Positions 1-9,400 of a stretch of 23,741 nt of DNA are shown here, in pieces. Origin of the DNA: CAZISM01 sp964541895. Lineage in GTDB: Bacteria; Zhuqueibacterota; Zhuqueibacteria; Residuimicrobiales; Residuimicrobiaceae. Position 1 is the first letter of the stretch. The number at the start of each line of letters is the position of its first letter. Made by a program: the position numbers and the translations under genes. Under the pieces are notes generated by a model that searched no databases, was not told the origin of the DNA, and was given only the letters and a program-made list of their open reading frames with translations. Location: assembly GCA_964541895.1 (NCBI GenBank), contig CAZISM010000085.1, forward strand, positions 1 to 23,741. The letters run 5' to 3'.

Positions 1-28
1 GGAGCTCCGCGATCCATGTAGTTAGGAG

Positions 29-48
29 GGCGGACCTCCAGGTCCGCC
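29..48. repeat. Perfect short palindrome (9-bp stem, 2-base loop)
   Basis: GGCGGACCT, CC, AGGTCCGCC form a perfect inverted repeat. No T-tract follows on either strand, so it is not a convincing intrinsic terminator. It lies at the window edge, 128 bases before the fucosidase start. It may be one more intergenic hairpin of the kind scattered through this window, but I see no second full copy. Confidence 0.6.
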
Positions 49-129
49 AATGCGGGGTGGAGCGGAGTAGGCCGCACTCTGAACGTCGCCCCGTTCGGCA
101 CCTGGAATACAATATTTTTTGCAATAAAT

Positions 130-135
130 TATAAT
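130..135 (+). promoter_or_regulatory. Possible -10 element of the fucosidase promoter
   Basis: A perfect TATAAT lies in an AT-rich patch 41 bases before the GH29 start codon. I see no good -35 hexamer at 16 to 18 bases upstream, so this is only a candidate. An AGGA Shine-Dalgarno-like sequence precedes the ATG at 176 by 8 bases. Confidence 0.3.
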
Positions 136-175
136 CCACAAACAATCCCCATCAACCATTACCAGGATCGATACC

Positions 176-1588
176 ATGAAATCATTTGCTGCCATCCTTT
201 GTTTCGCTTCTTTGCTGTTCGGCGCCAGCAAACCGCCGTTGCCCCTGCTGCCCATTCCCACGGCGCGGCAACTGGAATGGCAAAAAACCGAACTCATCAT
301 GTTTATCCATTTTGGCGTGAACACCTTTTCCAATCGCGAATGGGGCGACGGCAAGGAAGATCCGGCGATTTTCAATCCCGCTCTTTTGGATGCCAATCAA
401 TGGGCGAAAACCGCGGCCGACGCCGGCTTTGGCACCATCATTCTCACCGCCAAACATCACGACGGTTTCTGCCTGTGGCCCAGCAAATATACCGACCATT
501 CCGTCAAGAGCAGTCCCTGGAAAGAGGGCAAAGGCGATGTCGTTGCCGAACTGGCGCAAGCCTGCAAAGCCCATGGTCTCAAATTGGGACTCTATCTCTC
601 TCCCTGGGACCGCCACGAGCCCTCGTATGGCCAGGGCGCTGCTTATAACCAGCACTATAGCGCGCAGTTGCGCGAACTGCTGACGCAATACGGCCCGGTC
701 CACGAGATCTGGTTCGACGGCGCCTGCGGCGAAGGCCCCAATGGCAAAAAACAGGTGTACGATTTTCCGGTTTTTTGGTCCCTGGTCCGGCAACTGCAGC
801 CGCAGGCGGTCATGTTCTCCGACGCCGGCCCTGATGTGCGCTGGATCGGCAACGAGCACGGCCACGCCGGCCCGACCAACTGGTCGATGATGGACAAATC
901 CAAAGTCAAAATCGGCGGTTCCGACGTCAAGTATCTGAATGCCGGCGATGTGGCCGGATCGGATTGGGTAGCCGGCGAATGCGATGTCTCCATCCGCAAG
1001 GGGTGGTTCTATCACGCCGACCAGGCCCCCAAAACCGTCGAAGAGCTGCTCGATATCTATTTCAAATCCGTCGGCCGCAACAGCGTGCTGCTGCTCAACG
1101 TTCCGCCCAACCGCATGGGCTTGTTTGACAACAGGGACATCAAAGCCCTGCAGGCGTTTCGCGAACGGCTCAACGCCATTTTCACGAGCAACCTGGCAAA
1201 GGGCGGCACTGCCACCGCGACTCGCTCGCGCGGCAACGAATCCTCCTTCGCGGCCCAGAATGTTCTGGATGACAACAACGAAACGTACTGGGCGACCGAA
1301 GATTCCATCACCACCGCCGAACTGCAGATCAACCTGCCGGCGTCGCGTGCCTTCAACGTCATCGCCCTGCGCGAACCGGTTGCGTACGGCCAACGCATTT
1401 CCAGCTATCGCGTGGAATCGTGGCAGAATGGCGCCTGGACGGTGATCTCGCAGGGCACTACCATCGGCAATAAAAAACTGGACCGCATCAACCGGATCAC
1501 GGCGATGAAGCTGCGCGTGGTCATTGAAAAAAGCAGAGCCTGTCCGTTGCTCTCCGAGGTTGCCCTGTACAACGATCCGGGAAACTGA
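176..1588 (+). CDS. Exported alpha-L-fucosidase, GH29, with F5/8C module
   Basis: This 470-residue protein should release terminal alpha-L-fucose from glycans outside the cytoplasm. Residues 1 to about 18 form a Sec signal peptide (MKSFAAILCFASLLFGAS). The GH29 barrel covers about residues 25 to 335, with the family patterns MFIHFGVNTF, AKHHDGFCLW and EIWFDGACGEGPNG. Asp181 in the WFDG motif is the expected catalytic nucleophile. The motif style resembles the GH29-B (alpha-1,3/1,4) subgroup, which is inference. Residues about 340 to 468 look like an F5/8 type C (CBM32-like) domain (QNVLDDNNETYWAT, then a beta-rich tail). AGGA lies 8 bases before the ATG. It heads a stretch of secreted glycoside hydrolases (GH20 and GH16 follow). 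I see no sulfatase or transporter beside it. The family call is firm; the linkage specificity is not. Confidence 0.93.
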   Translation: MKSFAAILCFASLLFGASKPPLPLLPIPTARQLEWQKTELIMFIHFGVNTFSNREWGDGKEDPAIFNPALLDANQWAKTAADAGFGTIILTAKHHDGFCLWPSKYTDHSVKSSPWKEGKGDVVAELAQACKAHGLKLGLYLSPWDRHEPSYGQGAAYNQHYSAQLRELLTQYGPVHEIWFDGACGEGPNGKKQVYDFPVFWSLVRQLQPQAVMFSDAGPDVRWIGNEHGHAGPTNWSMMDKSKVKIGGSDVKYLNAGDVAGSDWVAGECDVSIRKGWFYHADQAPKTVEELLDIYFKSVGRNSVLLLNVPPNRMGLFDNRDIKALQAFRERLNAIFTSNLAKGGTATATRSRGNESSFAAQNVLDDNNETYWATEDSITTAELQINLPASRAFNVIALREPVAYGQRISSYRVESWQNGAWTVISQGTTIGNKKLDRINRITAMKLRVVIEKSRACPLLSEVALYNDPGN

Positions 1589-1622
1589 CGGCATTGAATT
1601 GCAGCCATACTGAGCGATGGTT

Positions 1623-1666
1623 GTGGCCGAAGCGCACCGCTTTGGCGTTCTTTCAAGCACGAATCG
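1623..1666 (+). repeat. Dispersed 44-bp hairpin repeat, copy A
   Basis: This 44-base unit begins GTGGCCGAAGCG, then a 3-base spacer and CGCTTTGGC (9-bp stem with one G-T wobble), and ends GAATCG. Two other ungapped 44-base relatives lie at 9753-9796 (same strand) and 13780-13823 (opposite strand). This copy lies 35 bases after the fucosidase stop codon. No T-tract follows, so any termination role is uncertain. Confidence 0.8.
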
Positions 1667-1694
1667 ATCACCGCGGATTGTAATAAATTGTAAC

Positions 1695-1733
1695 GCCGGC
1701 CTGCGCAGGCGGTTTATCCGCACGCAGGCCGGC
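1695..1733. repeat. Long inverted repeat between fucosidase and ligase genes
   Basis: GCCGGCCTGCG and CGCAGGCCGGC form a perfect 11-bp stem around a 17-base loop, which itself contains a small GCGG/CCGC hairpin. There is no run of T on either side. It could reduce read-through from the fucosidase gene or be a mobile palindrome; the sequence does not decide. Confidence 0.6.
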
Positions 1734-1833
1734 CTGCTTGCAGAACTTGTTCCCCGGCTATCCGTTCTTTTGTAAAACCCTTTCCACTCAACGACCTCAT
1801 TCGAAACACATGGCTCGGGCCGGTCGAACGATT

Positions 1834-3009
1834 ATGATATCAGCATTGTCTCGTACCCAGCACGATTATCACCGCATCACTCTTTACGCCATCTATACCG
1901 CCGCAGTGGCCATGCCGATCAGCATCTCGCTGACCCAAATGGCCATTGCCGTGGCCGTCCTCTCTGCTCTGGCGGAATGGTTCACCGCACCCGGACCTCG
2001 ACCCGATCTGCGCATCGGTCTGGAAAAAGCGTTCGCCTTGTATGTCGCCGCCGAACTGCTGGCGTTTCTCTTTTCCACCAATCATCTCGAGTCCTTTTTC
2101 TTTATGAAGCGGCTGTTGTTGATCCTGGTGGTGTATATTACCGCCCTGCATGTTCGCGACGTGAAAACCTATCGCACCGTTCTCCTCCTCGTTCTCATCG
2201 GCCTGACGCTCTATTCCATTCTCGGCCTCTATACTTTTTTCACCACCAGCTCTATTCGTCTGCGCCACATACACAATTCGATGACTGCCGGCGGCTTGAC
2301 CATGATGGCGGTGCTGCTGTGCGCCGCCCTGTTCGTGTATGAGAAACAAAAAAAGAGAGCGATAACCTGGCTGGCCGCTTTTCTGATCAACGCCGGTGCG
2401 CTGCTGCTGACGTCGACGCGCAGCGCCTGGCTGGGAGCGCTGCTGGGATTGATCGTCATCTTTTTCATCGCCGACAAACGGTATCTGCTGATCCTGCCGG
2501 CCATTATGGCGGCGTTTTATTTTTTTACGCCCAGGGGTATTGCCTACCATATTCAGCACGTGTTCGATCCGGGCTGGGGCACCAACGTCGAGCGCCTGGC
2601 CATGTGGAGCACGGGTCTGAACATTATCCGGGATTATCCGCTGTTCGGCATCGGCGATGTCAGCACCCAGGCCATGTTCCAGCGCTATATGCCGCCGGAT
2701 TTCACCTATCTCATCGGCCACTTTCACAATAACTGGGTTCACATCGCCGTGACTCTGGGACTGGCCGGACTTTTGGCGTTTGCTTATATGATGATTGTTA
2801 TTTACATTCGTCTATCGACCGCGCTTGCCGCAGCAGCGGCGCAGCCGTACACGGTGCGCTGCGGCGTGCTCGCGGCACTGGCCATTTTCTGCGGCTTTCA
2901 TGTGAGCGGGCTCTTTGAGTGGAATTTCGGTGATGCGGAAATTATCACCATGGTATGGTTTTTCACCGGCATGACGATGGCGACTCTGTTATGGTCCAGA
3001 CAATCGTAA
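1834..3009 (+). CDS. O-antigen ligase / Wzy-type polymerase family membrane protein
   Basis: This polytopic inner-membrane protein of 391 residues fits the Wzy_C/WaaL family, which transfers or polymerises lipid-linked glycans at the periplasmic face. Around ten hydrophobic segments can be seen. The typical central features are present: LLLTSTRSAWLGALLGLIVIFF, followed by a large loop with TNVERLAMWSTGLNIIRDYPLFGIG and HFHNNWVHIAVTLGLAGL, where family members carry functional Arg and His residues. The frame opens further upstream (a TTG at 1738, an ATG at 1810). I chose the ATG at 1834 because it puts a short cytoplasmic tail before the first membrane segment, but no start has a clear Shine-Dalgarno. 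Its end overlaps the GH20 gene by 19 bases, suggesting co-expression. Ligase versus polymerase cannot be separated by sequence alone. Confidence 0.8.
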   Translation: MISALSRTQHDYHRITLYAIYTAAVAMPISISLTQMAIAVAVLSALAEWFTAPGPRPDLRIGLEKAFALYVAAELLAFLFSTNHLESFFFMKRLLLILVVYITALHVRDVKTYRTVLLLVLIGLTLYSILGLYTFFTTSSIRLRHIHNSMTAGGLTMMAVLLCAALFVYEKQKKRAITWLAAFLINAGALLLTSTRSAWLGALLGLIVIFFIADKRYLLILPAIMAAFYFFTPRGIAYHIQHVFDPGWGTNVERLAMWSTGLNIIRDYPLFGIGDVSTQAMFQRYMPPDFTYLIGHFHNNWVHIAVTLGLAGLLAFAYMMIVIYIRLSTALAAAAAQPYTVRCGVLAALAIFCGFHVSGLFEWNFGDAEIITMVWFFTGMTMATLLWSRQS

Positions 3010-5396
3010 AAATTGGTGCGGGTTTTCTGATCCTCGCGGCCCTCTTTTTGCACTGCACAGATTCGCGCATGTCCATCATCCCGACTCCGCAGGAGTGGCA
3101 TTGGCAGAAAGGCCTCTTTAAGGTTTCTGATCACACGCCCTGTTTTTGCTCTCCGGCCGGTGAAGAAGCGGACCGTTTTCTGCGCCTGATCCATGAAAAG
3201 AGCGGTTGTCGCCTGACTGCGAACAGGCTGCAGGAATGGCCGGATCATCCGCAGGGATGCTACCTGGTGCTGCTGGATTCGAGCAAGGCCGTGGACTGGC
3301 TCGCCGGTCGCGGCCTGGCGCTGGCGCCGGAACATCGACAGGAGGGCTATCTGCTGGTCGTTGAACCGGAACGGCTGGTGCTGGCTGCTTATACAGAGAC
3401 CGGATTGTTTTATGGCATGCAAAGTCTTGATTTTCTTTGGCAGAAACGGGGCGTTGCGGCGGTGACCATCCGCGATTGGCCGGCCATGGCCTGGCGCGGC
3501 GTGAGCGACGACATCAGCCGCGGCCAGATATCGACGCCGGCGCATTTCGAACGCATCATCAAAACACTCGCTTCATTCAAAATCAATCGCTACCTGCTCT
3601 ATATGGAAGATGTGCTGGAATGCAGGGCCTATCCCGGTCTGACGCAGAGAGGCGGCGGCCTCTCCGCCCGCGACGTCAAGGTGTTGCAGGACCTGGCAGA
3701 GCAGAACCACATGGAGCTGATTCCTGTTTTTCAGACCCTGGGCCATTACGAAAATATTCTGCAGCAGGCCGAGTTCCTGGCGCTGGCCGATTATCCCGGC
3801 GCCGCTTCGCTGAATGTGACCAATCCGCAAACCTATCTCTTTCTCAAAAACTGTCTCGATGAATTGACAACGGTGTTCCGCTCGCCTCATGTCCACATCG
3901 GCGGCGACGAATCGTTCGATGTCGGCCGCGGCGCCAGTCGTCGCCTCACGGCCGAAGTGGGGCCGGCACGCGTTCATGCCGATCATTACAACAAAGTCAT
4001 CGATCTCTTGCGGCCGGCCGGCAAGACCGTGCTGATGTACGGCGATATGATCCGGCGCTACCCTGACGCGCTGGCGGCGCTGCCCCGGGACGTCATCCTG
4101 GTGGATTGGGACTATGACGCCAAAAAAGAATTTCCCTCCATCGATCTCTTTGCCTCGGCGCAGCGGCCGTTCCTGGTTTCTCCAGGTATTCACAACTGGC
4201 GCAAACTGTTTCCCGATTTTAAATCCGCTGCAACCAACATCGAGCGCTTTACTCTGCAGGGCCATGACAAGGGCGCGCTGGGCGCAGTGGTTTCCAGCTG
4301 GAATGATTTTGGCGCGGTCGATCTGCGCGAAATCAACACCTATGGCTATGCCTTTGCCGCGGAATGCGCCTGGAAGCTGGAGCGAAAAAATCGCGACTGG
4401 TTCGATAAACGATTTTTTGATTTTGTCTACGGCCGTCGCGATCCGCAGCCGGCGCAGGTGTATGCTGAACTGCAGGAGATGAGCCGGCAGGTGTCCTGGA
4501 TGCGATGGATCAGTCAACCTTTTTATCCTGTGGATAAAAAGCGGCACAAAGAAATCGCCAGGGCCGCCAAGCTGGCCGACCGTTCCGAGCGGGTGCGGAC
4601 CATGATCGCTTCACTCGAGGATCGGGTAACACGCAACCGCGATCATCTGGACATTATGGAATGGTGCAATCGCTGCTATGGCTGGTACGGTCGCCTCGCC
4701 CAGGCGCAGCTGGCTATGTTACACTCGGATGCGGAAGCGGCGACGCAGCTGGATTTGCTGGCCGCGCAGTTGCAGGGGATTATCAGCACATATCGCGTAT
4801 TGTGGAAAAGATACAACCGGCCGGAAAACCTGAATCTCGTCACCGATCTGATGGAGCGGCAGGTGTCGGCGCTGCTGATTAAAGCGGATCAGGTGCGTGC
4901 GGGTGATTTTGCCTTTGACGGCAACATCCCGTCCCCGTTCATCACCTGCGCTGCAGCTGCTGCTGATGGGGACAGTGTCGTGTTGCAGCGCCGGTTCGAC
5001 GCATCCCAAAAACCACGATTCGCGAGCCTGCAGCTTATCGCCGACTCTCATGCTGAGCTGTTCGTCAACGGGCAGCGGATCGGTCAAGTCTTGGCCCGTC
5101 GCTCTGCGTCCGCCTATGTGCAGGCGCAGCGGGTACGGGTGTGGAATGTGGTTCCGTACCTCGTAGCGGGCGCAAATACGATTCGCATCGTGGTCCGCAA
5201 TTATGTTCCCGGCGCGGCGGCGGCCGCCAATGTGTGGATGGAGTGGGATGAGGGGGTTCTGCACAGCGGCGACGGCCTCTGGCAGGCCGGAAATGGACGT
5301 TCCGGCTGGTCGCCCGCCATTCCTGTCCTCAACACCTGGACGATTTCCCGTCCCATGCTGCAAAAGGGAGTGACCAGCCGGATCGAATTTTTCTGA
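2991..5396 (+). CDS. Exported GH20 beta-N-acetylhexosaminidase-like enzyme
   Basis: The protein (801 residues) should cleave terminal beta-linked GlcNAc or GalNAc. Residues 1 to about 22 form a hydrophobic export signal ending in FLHC. The Cys suggests a lipoprotein, but His at -1 is a poor lipobox. A GH20b-like N-terminal domain (about 30-160) precedes the catalytic barrel (about 165-480). The key motif HIGGDE gives Asp306-Glu307, the family's stabilising Asp and acid/base Glu. Late barrel motifs such as SSWNDFG and ECAWKLE are also visible. Residues about 640 to 790 form a beta-rich module (ELFVNGQRIGQ, WNVVPYLVAGANTIRIVVRN) like the galactose-binding domains of rhamnosidases and galactosidases. 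The frame is open from 2955, but the ATG at 2991 begins the export signal and overlaps the ligase stop, so translational coupling is likely. Exact substrate unknown. Confidence 0.85.
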   Translation: MVQTIVKIGAGFLILAALFLHCTDSRMSIIPTPQEWHWQKGLFKVSDHTPCFCSPAGEEADRFLRLIHEKSGCRLTANRLQEWPDHPQGCYLVLLDSSKAVDWLAGRGLALAPEHRQEGYLLVVEPERLVLAAYTETGLFYGMQSLDFLWQKRGVAAVTIRDWPAMAWRGVSDDISRGQISTPAHFERIIKTLASFKINRYLLYMEDVLECRAYPGLTQRGGGLSARDVKVLQDLAEQNHMELIPVFQTLGHYENILQQAEFLALADYPGAASLNVTNPQTYLFLKNCLDELTTVFRSPHVHIGGDESFDVGRGASRRLTAEVGPARVHADHYNKVIDLLRPAGKTVLMYGDMIRRYPDALAALPRDVILVDWDYDAKKEFPSIDLFASAQRPFLVSPGIHNWRKLFPDFKSAATNIERFTLQGHDKGALGAVVSSWNDFGAVDLREINTYGYAFAAECAWKLERKNRDWFDKRFFDFVYGRRDPQPAQVYAELQEMSRQVSWMRWISQPFYPVDKKRHKEIARAAKLADRSERVRTMIASLEDRVTRNRDHLDIMEWCNRCYGWYGRLAQAQLAMLHSDAEAATQLDLLAAQLQGIISTYRVLWKRYNRPENLNLVTDLMERQVSALLIKADQVRAGDFAFDGNIPSPFITCAAAAADGDSVVLQRRFDASQKPRFASLQLIADSHAELFVNGQRIGQVLARRSASAYVQAQRVRVWNVVPYLVAGANTIRIVVRNYVPGAAAAANVWMEWDEGVLHSGDGLWQAGNGRSGWSPAIPVLNTWTISRPMLQKGVTSRIEFF

Positions 5397-5413
5397 TTCG
5401 CTGCGCGGCTGGA

Positions 5414-6232
5414 TTATTTTTTCTGATACACCCGCACATAATCGATGAGAAAACGTTGCGGAAAGATGCTGTCGTCCACGCCTTTTATCCCTCCCCAGGC
5501 TCCGCCGATCGCCAGATTCAGGATCAAATAATGCGGCAGATCGTACGGCCAGACATCGCGGCCGGTGCCTTCGTTTTTAAAGGTAAAATATTTGGTGTTA
5601 TCCAGGAAAAAATCCATGTGATCCGGAAACCACTCGACCGCATAGACATGAAATGATTCATAGGGCTTTTTGCAGAGGATGCGGGCCCCTTTGCCGGTGC
5701 CGATCATGTGATTGTATTTTTTGGTGTGAATGTTGGCATGAATGGTATCCGGATTAAAACCGACGTTTTCCATGATGTCGATCTCGCCGCAGGCGGGCCA
5801 GCCGATCTGGTCGATGTTGCTGCCCAGCATCCAGATGGCCGGCCAGGTGCCCCGGCCGGTGGGGAGCTGCGCGCGCACTTCGATGCGGCCATAGGTCCAC
5901 TCCTGCAGGCCTTTGGTGATCAGGCTGGCGGCGGTGATGTCGGTGTATTCGCGGTTATTGCGCGAGTCGTTGCTGCCGGCTTTGTACTCGGGAATTTTAA
6001 TTTTTTCCTTGCGTGCCTCGATGATCAGCACGCCTTTTTCAACGCGCGCGTTTTCTTTGCGGCCAGAGGTGTAGCATTGTGATTCGCCGTTGCGAACATA
6101 GCCGACCTCATAGGTCCATTTGGCCGGGTTCGGCAGGCCGTCTTTGTCGAACTCGTCGGACCAGACCAGCTTCCAGTCGGCCGCAAAGGCGCCGGCTGCC
6201 AGCACAAGAATGATGAACACGATTTTTTTCAT
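5414..6232 (-). CDS. Secreted GH16 beta-glucanase (laminarinase-like)
   Basis: The gene encodes a 272-residue single-domain endo-beta-glucanase, probably acting on beta-1,3- or mixed-linkage glucans outside the cell. Residues 1-18 are a Sec signal peptide with an AFA cleavage site. The mature part starts WKLVWSDEFD, typical for GH16. The catalytic motif GEIDIMENVG gives Glu150 (nucleophile), Asp152 and Glu155 (acid/base); the inserted Met is the form seen in laminarinases rather than lichenases. The aromatic WPAIWMLG before it and the final FLIDYVRVYQ strand also fit. The start has a strong AAGGAG eight bases upstream. It converges on the GH20 gene with only 17 bases between the stops and no visible hairpin. 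Its upstream region carries two dispersed repeats. Confidence 0.92.
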   Translation of the reverse strand: MKKIVFIILVLAAGAFAADWKLVWSDEFDKDGLPNPAKWTYEVGYVRNGESQCYTSGRKENARVEKGVLIIEARKEKIKIPEYKAGSNDSRNNREYTDITAASLITKGLQEWTYGRIEVRAQLPTGRGTWPAIWMLGSNIDQIGWPACGEIDIMENVGFNPDTIHANIHTKKYNHMIGTGKGARILCKKPYESFHVYAVEWFPDHMDFFLDNTKYFTFKNEGTGRDVWPYDLPHYLILNLAIGGAWGGIKGVDDSIFPQRFLIDYVRVYQKK

Positions 6233-6290
6233 TTAGCGCTCCTTGTTGGATATATGTTTTACTTTGCTCTCTTGATTTTGGGATCCTGAT

Positions 6291-6343
6291 CGCCCGGGGA
6301 ATTTTTCCCCGGGCGGAGTCATGCTGCCGGGCATTCGCCCGGC
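6291..6343 (+). repeat. Double-hairpin dispersed repeat, copy 1
   Basis: Hairpin one is CGCCCGGGGAA, ttt, TTCCCCGGGCG (perfect 11-bp stem). After a 10-base spacer containing CATG comes hairpin two, GCCGGGC, attc, GCCCGGC (7-bp stem). The same arrangement, with the same 11-bp arms and a 10-base CATG spacer, occurs in the opposite orientation at 12262-12312. It sits upstream of the GH16 gene. Confidence 0.8.
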
Positions 6344-6372
6344 AATCTCGAACAGTGATGTTCCTCGCCGTT

Positions 6373-6437
6373 TGAGATTGCTTCACTCCATTCGAGTGCT
6401 TGCCGATCCGCTACGCCCGCGCCTCCGTTCGCAATGA
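6373..6437 (-). repeat. Dispersed 65-bp intergenic element, copy 1
   Basis: Read on the minus strand it begins TCATTGCGAACGGAGGC and ends GTGAAGCAATCTCA. A relative of exactly 65 bases lies on the plus strand at 12387-12451 with the same two ends and a more variable centre. The type (TCATTGCGA...GAAGCAATCTC) is familiar as a short intergenic repeat in many bacterial genomes. Here it lies between the divergent ends of the GH16 and C45-like genes. Confidence 0.75.
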
Positions 6438-6466
6438 CAGGGGGGAGCGAGAATATATCTCCCCGA

Positions 6467-9400
6467 TCACTGATACTCGTATTCATACCGCGAATCGCAA
6501 TGAAAACCCTTTTCGACCACCTTGTCGCTTTTAAAAACCGCCCACGAGGGCAGACTCTGGAATCGTTTCGTCATCTGATGCAACTGCAGGCTGCTGTTGC
6601 TGATGAAAAAGAAAAGAATGCGCTGCTGATCCTGTGGATGGGGCATAGCCAGGAATAGACCGTCGTCCGGGTCGGCATAGGTTTTTTCCCGCCAGTAAAA
6701 ATAGTTGAGCCCGACCTTGATTCCCATTTGCCGGCACAACTTTTCGCACAGGCGATTATCAGCCGGGCCGCCAAGGATCAGCAGGTGCCTGGGCGACGCT
6801 GATTCAGCCGTTACCTGTGCATCCTGAAACAGGGGCAGCAGATTTTCCGTAAAGGCGTCGGCCAGCACGCTCTGAAAACGCTGCGCCAGTTCGTGCTGTG
6901 CTTCGATCTCGCGGCTGCTGCCATAGACGATGCCGACGTTGTCAAACTCGTCAAACAGATTTGAAAACGCATAGATATTTTTCCGCGCCACCGCTGCATC
7001 GTTGCCGGCGTTCACGATCAGTCGTTTGGGTTTGGCCGGCACGGTGAAATCAAATTTCCTCTGCTGCGGTTGCAGGTGGATCGGCTGCCAGATGGCTTTT
7101 GTATCGGTTTCAATGACCAGGGCGAGCAACAGCTCCCAGCTCGTTTCGGTCTGCGAAAAATCCACCGTGACCTTCCAGACAGAATCACTTTGCACAGCCC
7201 GGGTGGTGAAATTCAGAACCGGCAGATCGTCCCGCTCCAGCCAGGGCTTGACGAAGGTGCTGATGTCCTGGCCGGTCGTTTCTCTGGCCTGAAGCAGAAA
7301 CTGGGCGGTGCTCATGGGTCGATCGTGATAGCGGTCGTGCACCGCAGTCATCATCTTGCTGAAACGGTCGTTTCCCAACAGCAGACGCAACTGATGCAGC
7401 AGAAAAGTGCCGCGGATGCGCGGACTGAGATAGTCCTTGTAGCGGTCGTAGCGACGCTGCACCTGGTTTGGAGCAATGGCGCCTTCTCTGTCGTTGATGA
7501 AGAGCAGCCGGTTGTTCATTTCCTGCAGTTGATCTGCCAGTTGCGGCGCAGCGGATTTGGCCTGCGCCGGCAGGCTGTTCAGCATATTCCAGTACGCTGC
7601 CGAGGCGCTGACAAACCAGTTGTCGGCTTCGTTGGCCGGCAGAACCGTATTGCTCCACAGTAATTTTTTTTCATACTGGTAGCGGTCGTTGACCCGCTTC
7701 AGGTCCGGCTCTTTTTTGGCGGACGAGTCCGCTTTTTGTTCCTGCTTGCGTCGCGCCTGCAGTTTTTCGGTGATATAGATCGGATTAATGGCCGAATAAC
7801 CGAGCGCCAGATGCGGCACCGCGTTGGCCAGATCCGGCATGATGCGGCTGCCGGAAGCGGGAAATTTGGAGCGCTGGGTGACTTTGCCGTGATGGGCCCA
7901 GAACATCAGCTGTTCCGCCATGGCCGAGGTCGTGACCTTGCCGTCGCACGCATGCGGACGATTCACCGGCGAGGTGGCCAGAAAACGCATGGCGCTGACA
8001 CCGTTGATGTTGCCCTTTTGTTGCCGGTACCAGGTATGGAAGGCCAGGTCGCGGTTCGAATTGCCATAGACCACATCAAAGGGTGCATTGGCCGGATCCG
8101 GGATATATTCGCTTCGCACCTCGGGATCCTTGGCGTTGTTCACGCTCCAGAGAAAACCGTCGGTGCCGCCGGGAAATTCTTTTTTGCCGCTGCGCCACAG
8201 CTTGCTTTTTTTCGTACCCAACAGCAGGATGGCGATTTCATTTGTTTTGCTGTCGGCGATCAGCCAGTCGTTGGTATAGAGTCCGTTATTGCGCTCGCTG
8301 AGAATTTTCACCGCCTCATCAATGTTGTTCGCGTACTGCGCCGCTTTGCGGATGCGATTGGATTGCGGCGTGCCGTTGATTTCGAACGGCGTTTGCATGA
8401 CCGTGGTTTCGCCGATCATGATGCCGGCTTTGTTGATGTAAAAGTCCGCGCCGGAGTGAATGCCGCCGGGAAACGTTTCATACACCAGACGATGGCCCTT
8501 GGCCGGCAGGACATCGCAGATGATGTTCCAGTGCACGCCGGTATAGCCGCCCCACATGAACAGCTGGCCGAATACGATGCCACCGTCGCCGGTCGCCGGT
8601 CCGTTGGCCAGGAAGGAAGAGCACTTGTGCAGTTTTTCCAGCGCGTTCATTTCCTGCTGCTCCGCATTAAAGGACCTGCCGGACAACGGATGGGCTGTTT
8701 CCTGCAATGCGCCGGCCAGCTGGCCTAGGTCCACGTCCGAGTTGACGGTGACGATGTCGAGGAGATCCAGGCTTCGGCCCGACCAGGTGGCGCCAGCTTT
8801 GTTGGCGCCGTCGCAGATGCCGCGCATTTCGATGAGGTACTCTTCGTCATAGGAGCGCAGAAAGAGCGCGTCGACCAGTTGCCGCTTCTGGCTCCAGGCC
8901 TGCTGCGGGTTGGCGGCATCGGCCCGCACTGCCAGCTTGTCCATAAAGGTGGTGATGTCGCGACTGAGCAGATACCCGTATTGAAAACCGCGCTGATACG
9001 GTTCGCCTTCGATGTGCACAAAGGTCCAGCCCTTGTCGGTGTAACGAAACGCGGGACCATACCAGGTTACGGTTTCGTAGGGAATCAGCGGTTCGAGATC
9101 CGGCAGCTGCTGCAGTTGCACATCATCGAACCAGGCATCACCGCCGGCCGCGCCGTTATAGCCGAGGTGCAGGCAGATCTGATCTTTTTCCTGCGTTGCA
9201 AAAAATAGCAGTTTGATCTGCTGCCACTCCTGGGTGGCGGCAACGGTTTCAGAATGTTCGCTAAAGGGGAGAGAGGCCATGCGGATGCAGGCGGCCACGG
9301 CGGTTGGATATTGTGTGGTCGGATCCGCCGATACGTTTTGCGTTTTAACCCAGGCGGTCAGACTGTAGGGCCGGCCGACTTGCAGCGTTATGGCGGCGGA

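Noticed and set aside
182..1723. 513-residue open frame antisense to the fucosidase gene
   Set aside because: It mirrors a well-supported GH29 gene, has a low-complexity Arg/Gly/Ala-rich product and no family resemblance; long antisense frames are expected in GC-rich coding DNA.
1738..1833. TTG start for the O-antigen ligase-like gene
   Set aside because: It would add a hydrophilic tail overlapping the palindrome region, with no ribosome binding site; an ATG at 1810 or 1834 is more plausible.
6442..6464. Terminator for the C45-like gene (GGGGAG/CTCCCC hairpin)
   Set aside because: The stem is only 6 bp, starts next to the stop codon and has no T run after it on the minus strand.
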